A stretch of DNA of 37,801 nucleotides, taken from assembly GCA_050747825.1 (NCBI GenBank), contig JBOGJG010000154.1, positions 1 through 37,801 on the forward strand. The letters are read 5' to 3'. Positions within the stretch are counted from its first letter, which is position 1. Every line of letters starts with the position of its first letter. Source of the DNA: JBOGJG01 sp050747825. Its GTDB lineage: Bacteria > Acidobacteriota > UBA6911 > RPQK01 > JBOGJG01. Made by a program: the position numbers and the translations under genes. The notes under the pieces are model-generated. The model was not told where the DNA came from. It did no database searches and saw nothing but the letters and a program-made list of their open reading frames with translations. Of the stretch, positions 8,276 to 17,157 are shown one piece after another.

Positions 8276-8745
8276 TAGAGCTGGACTGTTTTCGTCTTGG
8301 AGACAAATTTCACCCTCAGTTCGTAGAGCAGGTTCTCCAAAAGACCGGCCTCATCCGCAGAGAGATTGCCCCGGGTCTTTTCCTCCAGCATGGTAAGAGT
8401 ATCGATCATCTGGCGGGCAGCTTCCAGATTGTTGCCTTTACCTCCCGTTGCCGGATCGGGGATTTCGCCCATGTGCATCATGGCCGTGGTGGCGATGGAA
8501 AGGAGAAAGGAGGAGAAATCCATTTCCGGGGCATCGCCTGGAGAGGCCGAAGGACCTGCAGCCGACGGTCGCGGTTCGGAAGGAGGCGGCTCCGGGGGAG
8601 GCGGCTCCGGGGGAGGCGGCTCAACGGGCGGCCGCGGACTGGGGCTGCCGGGTCCGGAGGCTTCTTTTAATTCCCCCTCTTCCGTAAACTTGCGGCGGTC
8701 GGTCACCTTGAATGCCTGACCTTCTCTATCTCTTTCTTTATCCAT
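8275..8745 (-). CDS. DUF1844 family protein with proline-rich linker
   Basis: This protein is 156 residues long with the start at the ATG at 8745; the frame is open further upstream but that part is antisense to mazG coding. The C-terminal half, from about DFSSFLLSIATTAMMHMGEI to the end, is the conserved DUF1844 module, a small helical domain of unknown function that I associate with Acidobacteria, Planctomycetes and Deltaproteobacteria. The N-terminal part is charged and ends in a linker rich in Pro and Glu, encoded by three 15-base repeats at 8582-8626. The start overlaps mazG by 8 bases and the stop overlaps the hydrolase start by one base. Function is unknown. Confidence 0.8.
   Translation of the reverse strand: MDKERDREGQAFKVTDRRKFTEEGELKEASGPGSPSPRPPVEPPPPEPPPPEPPPSEPRPSAAGPSASPGDAPEMDFSSFLLSIATTAMMHMGEIPDPATGGKGNNLEAARQMIDTLTMLEEKTRGNLSADEAGLLENLLYELRVKFVSKTKTVQL
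8582..8626. repeat. Three 15-base tandem repeats in the DUF1844 linker
   Basis: Two exact units of GGAGGCGGCTCCGGG (8582-8596, 8597-8611) are followed by a third with a diverged end (8612-8626). Each adds five residues (Pro/Glu-rich) on the minus strand, so copy-number change would lengthen the linker without shifting the frame. Confidence 0.8.
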
Positions 8746-9544
8746 TTCCAAATCCTTTCTGTTGTTGCCAAAATTCTTCCATCTCCTGCAGCCCGACATT
8801 CTTGAGGGCCCGCCCTTGCGCTTTAAAGTGGCTTTCCATCTTCTTAAAACGGCCGGCAAATTTTTCGTTGGCGCGCCTCAGGGCTGTCTCAGGATCAATT
8901 TCAAGATAACGGGAAATGTTGACTGCCGCAAATATGAGGTCTCCGACTTCTTCTTTGGCTTGGTCCTGATTGCCTTCCGCCAGAGCTTTCTCCAGCTCCG
9001 CGAATTCCTCCAGGAATTTGTCGCGGATATCCCGCATTTTGGGCCAGTCGAAGCCGACGCGGGCGGCCTTGGATGAAATGCTGTAAGTCGTATTCAGGGT
9101 GGGCAAATTGGCGGGTGTGCCGTCCAGGATCGACTGGCGTTCCCGCTTCTTGCGTCCCGAAGCTTCCTTCTCAGCCTTTTTGAGATCTTCCCAGTGCCTG
9201 AGCAATTCACGGGCGTCTTCGTAATGGGCATCTCCGAAAACGTGAGGATGGCGTCGCACTATCTTTTCGTAGACCCGCTTGCACACCTCATGGGCGTCGA
9301 ACTCTCCGCGTTCCTTCGAGATCTGGCTGTGAAAAACGATCTGAAGGAGAAGATCTCCCAACTCTTCGCAGATTTCGTCGGCATCCTCGGTGTCCAGCGC
9401 TTCCAGCACTTCATAAGCCTCTTCGATGAGGTTATGCTTGAGTGTTTCCCGTGTCTGATCGCGGTCCCAGGGACATCCTTCAGGCCCACGCAGGATCTCC
9501 ATCAGCTCGGTCAGTTTCTCAAAATAATTTTCCTGATGCTCCAT
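8738..9544 (-). CDS. mazG: Nucleoside triphosphate pyrophosphohydrolase MazG
   Basis: MazG hydrolyses (d)NTPs to NMP and pyrophosphate and can act in house-cleaning or in lowering ppGpp. The ATG at 9544 gives 268 residues, close to the usual 260-odd; the longer open frame upstream is antisense-like filler within rng. Two MazG modules are visible. The first has GCPWDRDQT, EEAYEVLEAL and EELGDLLLQIVFH. The second has GFDWP, EEFAELEKAL and EEVGDLIFAAVN. Its start shares one base with the rng stop, and its end overlaps DUF1844 by 8 bases. Confidence 0.93.
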   Translation of the reverse strand: MEHQENYFEKLTELMEILRGPEGCPWDRDQTRETLKHNLIEEAYEVLEALDTEDADEICEELGDLLLQIVFHSQISKERGEFDAHEVCKRVYEKIVRRHPHVFGDAHYEDARELLRHWEDLKKAEKEASGRKKRERQSILDGTPANLPTLNTTYSISSKAARVGFDWPKMRDIRDKFLEEFAELEKALAEGNQDQAKEEVGDLIFAAVNISRYLEIDPETALRRANEKFAGRFKKMESHFKAQGRALKNVGLQEMEEFWQQQKGFGNG

Positions 9545-11508
9545 TACAGCTCTACCACGTCGAACTGCTCGATGTGCATGAGAGGGTCGGCCTTGATCGA
9601 AACGATCCTGCCTGTCATTTCTTCGATCTCGCTGGTGATGTTCTGTTCGGATTCCCGCAGCGCTTTGGCGACGTCCGGGTGGCAGCGAATGAGAATTTCT
9701 GCTCCGGAGCCCAACTGAGGAAGAAGGCGGCGCACTTCCTGGTGAATGGAATGAGATACCGTTCGAACGGACTTCGTGACGCCGGTGCCGGTGCAATAAA
9801 GGCAGGGCTGGCAGAGAGTCCGCTCCAGCGACTGCTTGGCTCTCTTGCGTGTGATGGCGACCAGACCGAATTCGTTGAATTGAAGGATCTTGGAGGGAGA
9901 TTTATCTTTCGAGAGCTCCTGTTCCAGAGCATCCATCACCTTTTGACGGTTCTTTCGCTCATCCATGTCGATGAAGTCAATGACGATGATCCCTCCCAGG
10001 TCGCGCAGTCGAATTTGGCGCACCACCTCCTTTACCGCGTCCAGGTTTGTTTTGGTAATCGTGTCTTCCAGTGAGGCGGTGCGTCCGACAAACTTTCCCG
10101 TGTTCACGTCGATTGCCACCAGGGCTTCGGTCTGGTTGATCACAATGTAACCCCCGTTCTTGAGCCATACCTTGGGTTTCAGCGACCTCTCGACTTCGGC
10201 GCTGATGCCAAACTGGTCAAAAATAGGAGTGGACCGGTTGTAGAGGCGCACCCGCTGGACCAGATCCGGATTGAACTGGCTGACCAGATCCACGATGCGC
10301 TCGTACTCATGTTCATCATCGACCCGGATGGCCCGGTATTCGTTGGAAAAGTAATCCCGGACGATGCGCAGCCCCAGGCTGGGCTCGGAATGAATGAGTG
10401 CGGGCGCCGAAGCCTTCTCGGCTTTGACCCGAATATCGTCCCAAAGCCGGGAGAGATAAAGCGCATCACGGCGCAGATCCTCTTCACTGCGTCCCTCGCC
10501 GGCCGTGCGGACGATGAATCCCTTGTTGATTTCGCCTCGCAGGCTGACCACGATGTCCCGCAGGCGCTGGCGTTCTTTATCGGAAGCGATTTTTCTGGAG
10601 ACGCCGACATGGTCAACCGTGGGCATGTAGACCAGAAAACGGCCGGGGAGCGCCACATGGGAAGTGATCCTCGCTCCTTTTTTGGCAATCGGCTCTTTGG
10701 CGATCTGAACCAGAATTTCCTGGCCCTGGCGCAGGAGATCTCCTATCAAAGGTGCTGGATTTACTCTCGCGTTCTCCATTCGCTTGCGAGAGCGAGTCTG
10801 GTTGGTAGCCATTTCCGGCGGTTTGTCAGGGGCGTTCAGACGGGCCTCTGCGTCCGCCAACTCGCTGCCGGACTCGCCTTCCGGCTCAAATTCCACAATG
10901 GTTTCCAGACGATCGGGAAGAATCTGGGGTTCTTCTCGCGGCAGCTCGCTTTCGTCCAGCCAGGGCTTCACGGCTGCGCTGCTTTCTTCAGTGCCCTGCC
11001 AGAAGGGCAGGGTTTCGGGAAGGATGAATTGACCCTCTTCAATCACAGGCATGGCCTGTTCAGGCATTGTCTGTTCAGGCAGAGACTCGGCCTTCTTTGC
11101 TTCAGGCGCAGGCGCTGCCTTTTGCTGCGGGCCCTTTTCAGTTTTAGTCCTGGACCGTCTTCCGCGGCGGCGCGCCGGCCGCTTGGCTTCCTCCGGCTGG
11201 ACTTTCTCGGCCTTTAAAATTTTGCCGACACTGTCGCTGTCAACGAAGATTTCCTCATATTCTTCGAGACTCTCAAAGAAATCAGTCACGTATAAAAAGG
11301 CATGCCGTTCAAGGCCAATGTCCACGAATGCGGCCTGCATTCCGGGCAGGACTTTTGTGACTTTTGCTTTATAGATGCTTCCCAGGATTCCTATATTTTT
11401 GGCTCGTTCGATGAAGATCTCCGTAACTTGGTCGTCTTCAAGGATAGCCAGCTTTGTCTCCAGGCTGTTGGAGCTGACGATCAACTCTTTTGACATGATG
11501 AGTGGCAC
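9544..11508 (-). CDS. rng: Ribonuclease G/E family endoribonuclease
   Basis: This 654-residue enzyme matures rRNA and degrades mRNA. The N-terminal S1 RNA-binding domain starts near residue 36 (NIGSIYKAKV-type segment) but is split by about 150 residues of charged, low-complexity sequence (roughly 100-255). It then resumes at GQEILVQIAKEPIAKKGARIT. The DNase I-like catalytic domain has the metal-binding aspartates in VAIDVNTGKFVG and GIIVIDFIDM. The zinc-link cysteines are in CQPCLYC. The RNase E C-terminal scaffold is absent, so RNase G is the closer name. The start is either the GTG at 11508, with AGGAG four bases upstream, or the ATG at 11496. It heads the minus-strand operon continuing with mazG. 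Confidence 0.93.
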   Translation of the reverse strand: MPLIMSKELIVSSNSLETKLAILEDDQVTEIFIERAKNIGILGSIYKAKVTKVLPGMQAAFVDIGLERHAFLYVTDFFESLEEYEEIFVDSDSVGKILKAEKVQPEEAKRPARRRGRRSRTKTEKGPQQKAAPAPEAKKAESLPEQTMPEQAMPVIEEGQFILPETLPFWQGTEESSAAVKPWLDESELPREEPQILPDRLETIVEFEPEGESGSELADAEARLNAPDKPPEMATNQTRSRKRMENARVNPAPLIGDLLRQGQEILVQIAKEPIAKKGARITSHVALPGRFLVYMPTVDHVGVSRKIASDKERQRLRDIVVSLRGEINKGFIVRTAGEGRSEEDLRRDALYLSRLWDDIRVKAEKASAPALIHSEPSLGLRIVRDYFSNEYRAIRVDDEHEYERIVDLVSQFNPDLVQRVRLYNRSTPIFDQFGISAEVERSLKPKVWLKNGGYIVINQTEALVAIDVNTGKFVGRTASLEDTITKTNLDAVKEVVRQIRLRDLGGIIVIDFIDMDERKNRQKVMDALEQELSKDKSPSKILQFNEFGLVAITRKRAKQSLERTLCQPCLYCTGTGVTKSVRTVSHSIHQEVRRLLPQLGSGAEILIRCHPDVAKALRESEQNITSEIEEMTGRIVSIKADPLMHIEQFDVVEL

Positions 11509-11853
11509 ACCTCTCCTGTATGCGTTTCGACGGAGAAGCGCGTGCGCGGACGGAAGGGCCTCCAGCCCAGGCGAAAAGACAGCAATGAGCGAGCGAGTCT
11601 TAACTCTTCATCTTATTCGCGTTGATGAAGGAGGATGCGATAAATTGGGATCAGGTTAAACCCAAATTCTCTCGAAACTGCCGTCCTGGCAGCTTCTCCA
11701 AAAATTAATTTTCTAGTTCTTTGGTTCTTTAGTTCCTTAGTTTCAGAACCTAAATAACTAAAGAACCAAAGAACTACGTTCATATAAGTGCTTATCATTC
11801 AAGTACATTATAGCTGATTTCGTTGTCGAAACCGAGAGCCATAATCCAGGCAC
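11509..11853. other. Intergenic region between rodA and rng
   Basis: These 345 bases should hold the promoter and leader of the rng operon and the end of the rodA transcript. The clearest structure is the palindromic repeat at 11714-11776. A small CTGCC/GGCAG hairpin lies at 11678-11692. I see no convincing gene and no clear -35/-10 pair for rng. The short minus-strand frame here (to 11798) only translates the repeat. Confidence 0.5.
11714..11776. repeat. Palindromic repeat, copy 2 (rodA-rng spacer)
   Basis: Arms of 27 bases at 11714-11740 and 11750-11776 match 25 of 27 as inverted repeats around a 9-base loop; the shared core is TTCTTTGGTTCTTTAGTT. It is the best-preserved copy of the family also seen at 2506-2593 and 18355-18448. 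It lies 78 bases after the rodA stop and could end or stabilise the mre-rodA message. Confidence 0.8.
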
Positions 11854-12942
11854 TCAGTAGACATAGCGGCGGTGGTGAATACTCAGAGCGAGGCCGAAGG
11901 CTGCGAAGATGGCGAGCGTGGATGAGCCGCCGTAACTGAGCAGCGGCAGAGGGATACCGATGGTGGGCAAAATACCGAGGGTCATCCCAACGTTGAGCAT
12001 AATGTGAAAAAAAACGAGGCTGGCAATGCCGGTCACGATCAGGATGCCGGCCCGGTCGCGCGCTCTCTCGGCAATTCTGACCAGGCGAGTCAGGACCAGG
12101 AAATACAATAGCAGAATGACGCAGGCGCCCACCAATCCTTTCTCCTCGGCAAGCAGCGCAAAGATGAAGTCAGTCCGAATCTCGGGCACAAATCCGAGCT
12201 GGCCTTGCAAGCCGTTGCCGAACCCCTTGCCCAGTATGCCTCCCGAGCCGATGGCAATTTGAGATTGTCTCGTCTGGTAACCGACGCCCTGGGGGTCGAG
12301 TTCCGGGTCCAGGGTGACCAGAATGCGCTGTCTTTGATAATCTTCCAGGCACAACCACCCGATGGGCGCCAGGCACAGTGCCAGCAGCATGGTTGCCGCC
12401 AGAAATCGCATCTTGAGTCCTGCCACCACCATCATTCCAAAGAGAATCGGAAGATACATCGCGGCCGTTCCCAGGTCCCCCTGCATGATGATCAGGATAA
12501 CGGGTAGAAAAGTGATCCCGGCCAGGCCTAGAAAGTGCTTCCGCCTCAGGTAGTTCTCATTGATTTCAGCCAGGTATCGCGCCAGGACCAGGATGATCAC
12601 GATTTTGACTATTTCTGAAGGCTGGACGTTAAAGCCGCCGACTCCGATCCAGCTCTTGCTTCCATTAACCTCGGTGCCCAAGACAAGCACTGTGATCAGC
12701 GCCAGAATGGATAGACAGTACAGTAAAGGGGCATGATCGACCAGGAAGCGATAATCAATCGACGCCGTGATGAGACAGGTCAGGATGCCCAATCCGACCC
12801 AGAGCAGTTGTCGCTGGAAAAAACCACCCGATGCACCATGAACTCCGGCACTGTAAACCCCCGCGACTCCGATGAGAGCCAGAACAATAACACCGGCAAA
12901 GAGAACATAATCGAATCGGCTGAGAGCGGCTCTGGAAATCAT
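11854..12942 (-). CDS. rodA: Rod-shape SEDS peptidoglycan glycosyltransferase RodA
   Basis: RodA polymerises lipid II into glycan strands in the elongasome together with PBP2. The 362-residue inner-membrane protein shows about ten hydrophobic spans and the SEDS signatures: NGSKSWIGVGGFNVQPSE, QGDLGTA, the essential aspartate in EIRTDFIFALLAEE, and GIPLPLLSYGGSS near the C-terminus. The start overlaps the mrdA stop by 4 bases (ATGA). It is the last gene of the mreBCD-mrdA-rodA set and is followed by a palindromic repeat. Confidence 0.95.
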   Translation of the reverse strand: MISRAALSRFDYVLFAGVIVLALIGVAGVYSAGVHGASGGFFQRQLLWVGLGILTCLITASIDYRFLVDHAPLLYCLSILALITVLVLGTEVNGSKSWIGVGGFNVQPSEIVKIVIILVLARYLAEINENYLRRKHFLGLAGITFLPVILIIMQGDLGTAAMYLPILFGMMVVAGLKMRFLAATMLLALCLAPIGWLCLEDYQRQRILVTLDPELDPQGVGYQTRQSQIAIGSGGILGKGFGNGLQGQLGFVPEIRTDFIFALLAEEKGLVGACVILLLYFLVLTRLVRIAERARDRAGILIVTGIASLVFFHIMLNVGMTLGILPTIGIPLPLLSYGGSSTLAIFAAFGLALSIHHRRYVY

Positions 12943-14768
12943 AATCCCGCCACCTCCAGATTGTGGCCTCTGCGGGCCTTGTATTTTTCCTGGTAGGTCT
13001 CCAGGACTCTTCCTGCAATGGGAGCGGCTGCTGAGCCCCCCGATCCACCTCTTTGCACGATGACGGCCACGACGATTTCTGGATGGTCACGGGGAGCGAA
13101 GCCCACGAACCAGGCGTTGGGTTCGTATTGCCGGGCTTCTTCTTCCGAGAGCCTGGCCCGGACGGCTCTGCTGATGGTCTGCGCCGTGCCCGTCTTTCCG
13201 CAGACATCAAGCCCGCTGACCTGAGCTGCCCGCCCCGTGCCCCGGGCATTGACGACACTCCACATCCCGTCCCGGATAGCCTGGAGATGCTCAGGCGAAA
13301 AGTCAGGGAGCTGAAGAGATGCGGTCGCCTGCGGTTGGAACGTCGCAGTGTCTCTTACCAGTCTCAAGGAAGGGGCCCGTCCGGTCGCAATCATCCCGAT
13401 AGACCGGGCCAGTTGGATAGGGGTTACGTTCATAGGCCCCTGGCCAATGGCTACGGAAATCGTTTCGCCGGCGTACCAGCGCTGGCCCATGGTTTTTCGC
13501 TTCCATTCTTCGGAAGGGACTAGCCCGGCGACTTCACCGAAAAGATCGATGCCCGTGACCTGTCCCAATCCCACCTGTCCGCTGAATTCCGAAATATCTC
13601 CGATTCCAAGCTTCTGGCCCAGATGATAAAAATAGACGTTGCACGACTGCTGAATTGCCTGGTGCAGTGCAACTGTCCCGTGCCCGCCTGCCTTCCAGCA
13701 GCGGAAATAATGGCCGTAGAAGGTTGATCCTCCGCCGCAGTAAACAGAAGTTTTATTGTCGATAATACCGCGCTCGAGGCCGGCCAGAGCCATAACGACT
13801 TTGAAGATGGAGCCGGGGGAAAACGTGGCCTGGATAACGCGGTTTTGGAGCGGGTGATCGGGATTAGCGATCAGCCGATTCCAATCCTTATAGCTGATCC
13901 GCGTGGCAAACTCGTTGGGGTCGAACGTGGGGCGGCTGGTCATGGCCAGGACCTCGCCGCTGCGCGGGTCGAGCGCAACAACCGCTCCCGGATCGTCTCC
14001 CAGCGCCTCTTCTGCGGCCATTTGCAGGTCCAGATCGAGCGTGAGCCAGAGTTCCTTTCCACGATCGGCCGAACTCATCCCCAGTTCTTGAATCTCTTTG
14101 CCCTGGCTGTTGACGAGCACGCGCCGCTGCCCATCCTCACCCGACAGAATACGATCGTATGTGCGCTCAAGCCCGTATTGGCCCACCACGTCACCCGGCT
14201 TCCTTAAGGCGAATTCCGGAGTTTCCAACTGGGCGCTGGAGACCTCACCGACATAACCCAGCACATGGGCTGCCAGCTCTCCGTAGCGGTAGCTTCTCCT
14301 GGGCTGCTTGACAATGCCAATTTCCGGATGTTCTACCTGGTGAGAGAGGACGTAGCTGATTTCTTCAAGCGATAGATTTTCTTTGATGACCAGGGGCTGG
14401 TACACGCTGTAATTCTTAGCTGCGTCCAGGCGCTCCTGGACCGCTTCAGGCTCGAGTTGAAGAGCCGCCGTTAAAAAGTCGATGGTCTCGCTGGGATTGC
14501 TGATATCGTCCCGGTACAGCACCAGGTTGACGCTCTGAACATTGTCCACCAGCACTCTCCCGTCGCGGTCATAAACGAGCCCCCGGGGGGCAATCAGTGG
14601 GACCATCCGGACGCGGTTGCGTTCGGCGAGCTGCTCAAAATGCTGGAATTCGATGATCGTGAGTTGCCAGAGTCTGCCCAGGAGGACCAGAAACCCGGCT
14701 ATGAAGAGGAACCATACCCATTTGAGGCGGAATTGTAACTGGCGGTTATCCTGGAAAATCGGCATCAA
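12939..14768 (-). CDS. mrdA: Penicillin-binding protein 2 (elongasome transpeptidase)
   Basis: PBP2 cross-links peptidoglycan during cell elongation and partners with RodA. It is 609 residues long with one N-terminal membrane anchor (about 14-34), followed by the dimerisation domain (APRGLVYDRDG, 60-70). The transpeptidase domain has all three active-site motifs: SxxK as S320-I-F-K323, SxN as S375-C-N377, and KTG at 525-527. The periplasmic orientation follows from the anchor. mreD lies 43 bases upstream and rodA overlaps its end. Confidence 0.95.
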   Translation of the reverse strand: MMPIFQDNRQLQFRLKWVWFLFIAGFLVLLGRLWQLTIIEFQHFEQLAERNRVRMVPLIAPRGLVYDRDGRVLVDNVQSVNLVLYRDDISNPSETIDFLTAALQLEPEAVQERLDAAKNYSVYQPLVIKENLSLEEISYVLSHQVEHPEIGIVKQPRRSYRYGELAAHVLGYVGEVSSAQLETPEFALRKPGDVVGQYGLERTYDRILSGEDGQRRVLVNSQGKEIQELGMSSADRGKELWLTLDLDLQMAAEEALGDDPGAVVALDPRSGEVLAMTSRPTFDPNEFATRISYKDWNRLIANPDHPLQNRVIQATFSPGSIFKVVMALAGLERGIIDNKTSVYCGGGSTFYGHYFRCWKAGGHGTVALHQAIQQSCNVYFYHLGQKLGIGDISEFSGQVGLGQVTGIDLFGEVAGLVPSEEWKRKTMGQRWYAGETISVAIGQGPMNVTPIQLARSIGMIATGRAPSLRLVRDTATFQPQATASLQLPDFSPEHLQAIRDGMWSVVNARGTGRAAQVSGLDVCGKTGTAQTISRAVRARLSEEEARQYEPNAWFVGFAPRDHPEIVVAVIVQRGGSGGSAAAPIAGRVLETYQEKYKARRGHNLEVAGL

Positions 14769-14811
14769 TCTAAAGAATACTGAGCCGCTGTGATCTCTAC
14801 AGTGCGTCCGC

Positions 14812-15318
14812 TCACACCTGAAGCCGCCGGAAATCCTTGCGAGGATGCTTCAGCCTGTCATAAATGCTGAAAATTACTCCACCCAGAACCCCGGTGACCG
14901 TCGCTTTGATCAGAGCGTTCATCCAGAAACCTTCCACCAGCGGCTGGTTGAGTAAGAGTAGCATAACGAGGATGAGAACGCGATCAATTAAAGAAAGCAT
15001 GCCGATCAGGATCACCCGGCTGAGAAAGCTCTCGAAGGTGACGCGCCTGCCCAGGTAAGCTCCGGCAAAGCCCAAGACCGTTTTGCTCAGTCCGTTCAAG
15101 CCGAGATAGATCCCGGTGATCGCATCCTGAATGAGTCCCAGCGTTACGCCCGACAAAGCGCCTTTGACCGGAGTCGAGTACCAGCCGATGTACAGCGCGA
15201 AGACCAGGTAAAGGTCAAAGTGGAGAGCCAGAGGCAGGTAATTGGCAAAGATGATCTCCAGAGCCACCACAGAGATGAGAACAAGCACGAATTCCAGCTT
15301 ATGGATGGTTATTTCCAC
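14812..15318 (-). CDS. mreD: Rod-shape determining protein MreD
   Basis: MreD is a small multi-spanning membrane protein that links MreC to the peptidoglycan machinery. The 168-residue product is hydrophobic with about five membrane spans. It contains the typical GWYSTPVKGALSGVTLGLIQDAITG region (counted from about residue 45; shown here in part) and a basic C-terminus. It starts two bases after the mreC stop and precedes mrdA. MreD sequences are weakly conserved, so gene order is part of the evidence. Confidence 0.9.
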   Translation of the reverse strand: MEITIHKLEFVLVLISVVALEIIFANYLPLALHFDLYLVFALYIGWYSTPVKGALSGVTLGLIQDAITGIYLGLNGLSKTVLGFAGAYLGRRVTFESFLSRVILIGMLSLIDRVLILVMLLLLNQPLVEGFWMNALIKATVTGVLGGVIFSIYDRLKHPRKDFRRLQV

Positions 15319-15320
15319 CC

Positions 15321-16127
15321 TTACCCCTCAACAAAGAGGACTTCCTCCAGGCGGCTAAAATCGGCGAAAGGCTCAACCTTAATGTCGCGGTAAATCATGT
15401 CGCCCTTTTCCGATTTCACCACGCGTCCGATGGGGAGTCCTTTAGGGTAGATCCTGTCAGTGCCTGAGGTATAGACCGGCTCTCCGACCTCGACTCTTTC
15501 ATAGTTGGGGATGAACTCGAGCTGCAGGAGTCTGGAACCAGTGCCCCGGATGATGCCCTGAAGCCTGTTGCTCTCCAGCATCGCGCCTGCAGCCGCGCCC
15601 GTGTTAGTGATCATTTCGACCTCAGCGCTAAAGGGCGTCAGAGCAAGAGCTCTTCCCACCACTCCCTGAGAAGTGAAAATCGCCGCATTCTTGCGAACTC
15701 CATCTTTGGCTCCGGCATTGATGAGCAGGCGGTGAGAGTAAAAGGGAGCGCCCTTCCAGATCACCGCGGCTACTGCGGTTTCGAAATCGTACTGCTCTTT
15801 CAGGAGGCCGTATTCCTGAGCGCGGGAGACAAGATTTTCGTATTCGCGCAGCCGGGTCAGCTCCAGTTTGAGGCGCGCGTTCTCCTGGCGCAACTGCTCA
15901 TTTTCGACATGGGCGTTGCGAAGCAGGAAATAATCGTCAAATACGCTTTCCACTCTCGTGCTGACTGCATGCAGGGAGGAGGCTGCAGGGGTGAGCAGCC
16001 AGAGACCGTAAGAGCGCAAGAGAAGACGTCCCTCTTCATTTCGCACCTGGACAGACAGTAACAGCAAGTTTGCGACCAGGAGCATGACGAGCGTGACAAA
16101 GGGCTTTCTTTCGAGCAGGGCGATCAT
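15321..16127 (-). CDS. mreC: Rod-shape determining protein MreC
   Basis: MreC is the bitopic scaffold of the elongasome: a short cytoplasmic tail, one membrane span (about 10-28), a coiled coil (about 68-105, rich in Leu/Glu/Arg) and a periplasmic beta domain. The beta domain shows INAGAKDGV, SQGVVGRAL, and the GLPIGRV segment near the end. The 268 residues are a normal length. It overlaps mreB by 4 bases (ATGA) and is followed by mreD after two bases. Confidence 0.94.
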   Translation of the reverse strand: MIALLERKPFVTLVMLLVANLLLLSVQVRNEEGRLLLRSYGLWLLTPAASSLHAVSTRVESVFDDYFLLRNAHVENEQLRQENARLKLELTRLREYENLVSRAQEYGLLKEQYDFETAVAAVIWKGAPFYSHRLLINAGAKDGVRKNAAIFTSQGVVGRALALTPFSAEVEMITNTGAAAGAMLESNRLQGIIRGTGSRLLQLEFIPNYERVEVGEPVYTSGTDRIYPKGLPIGRVVKSEKGDMIYRDIKVEPFADFSRLEEVLFVEG

Positions 16128-17149
16128 TGCAGACTGACTCTCTTTAGAAGAGGCATGTCGTTGAGCATTTTGCCCACACCCATGACCACTGAGGAGAGCG
16201 GATCTTCGGCCAGAAATACCGGCAGACCGGTTTCGTCCTTGATTCTCAGGTCGAAATTCTTGAGAAGCGCGCCACCGCCGGTCAGGACGATTCCGCGGTC
16301 CATGATGTCGGCGGAAAGCTCAGGGGGTGTTCGCTCCAGAGCCACTCGTACGCCATTAACAATTGTAGAGATGGCGTTGGAGAGCGCTTCTCGAACTTCT
16401 TCATCAGTGACCGTTACGGTTTTGGGAACGCCCTCGATGAGATTGCGGCCTTTGATGTCCATGGTGAGCTTCTCTTCGAGAGGAGCGGCCGACCCGATCT
16501 TGATCTTGATCTCCTCAGCCGTGCGCTCCCCAATGAGCAGGTTATGCTTCCTCTTTATATATTGAATAATGGATTCGTCCATTTCATTACCGGCTACCCG
16601 TACCGAGCGGCTGTAGACAATGCCGGAAAGGCTGATGACGGCAATGTCGGTGGTGCCTCCGCCGATATCGACAATCATATTGCCGCTGGGCTCCGTTATG
16701 GGCAGTCCGGCGCCAATGGCGGCAGCCATTGCCTCTTCAACCAGGAAAACTTCACTGGCCTTGGCGCGCAAGGCCGATTCCCTGACGGCTCGCTTCTCGA
16801 CCTGGGTGATCTCCGAAGGTATGCAGATGACAATTCGAGGACTGAGCAGGTGGTTGCGATTGTGAGCTTTCTTTATGAAGTACTTGAGCATTTCCTCCGT
16901 CACGTCAAAGTCCGCAATGACGCCGTCTTTCATCGGCTTGATAGCAACGATGTTTCCGGGCGTGCGGCCCAGCATATCCTTGGCTTCATGTCCGACCGCC
17001 TCGACCTTATTGGTCAGCTTGTTAATGGCCACTATGGAGGGCTCATTGACGATCACGCCTCTGCCGCGGGCATAGACCAGCGTATTGGCCGTGCCCAGGT
17101 CGATAGCCAGATCATTGGAGAAAAAACTGAAAATGGAACGGAGACTCAT
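16124..17149 (-). CDS. mreB: Actin-like cell-shape protein MreB
   Basis: MreB forms membrane-associated filaments that orient cell-wall synthesis. The chosen ATG at 17149 gives 341 residues. A TTG at 17161 is in frame, but the ATG has GAGG six bases upstream. Actin-fold motifs are clear: phosphate 1 DLAIDLGTANTLVY near the N-terminus, phosphate 2 DIGGGTTDIAVI, connect regions, and the adenosine motif GIVLTGGGALLKN. An amphipathic MSLRSIFSFFS start fits membrane binding. Its Shine-Dalgarno sequence overlaps the stop of the upstream GGDEF gene, which implies coupled translation. Confidence 0.96.
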   Translation of the reverse strand: MSLRSIFSFFSNDLAIDLGTANTLVYARGRGVIVNEPSIVAINKLTNKVEAVGHEAKDMLGRTPGNIVAIKPMKDGVIADFDVTEEMLKYFIKKAHNRNHLLSPRIVICIPSEITQVEKRAVRESALRAKASEVFLVEEAMAAAIGAGLPITEPSGNMIVDIGGGTTDIAVISLSGIVYSRSVRVAGNEMDESIIQYIKRKHNLLIGERTAEEIKIKIGSAAPLEEKLTMDIKGRNLIEGVPKTVTVTDEEVREALSNAISTIVNGVRVALERTPPELSADIMDRGIVLTGGGALLKNFDLRIKDETGLPVFLAEDPLSSVVMGVGKMLNDMPLLKRVSLQ

Positions 17150-17157
17150 ATATTTCC

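Noticed and set aside
10309..11217. 302-codon + strand frame opposite rng
   Set aside because: It mirrors the RNase G coding sequence and shows no motif or start signal.
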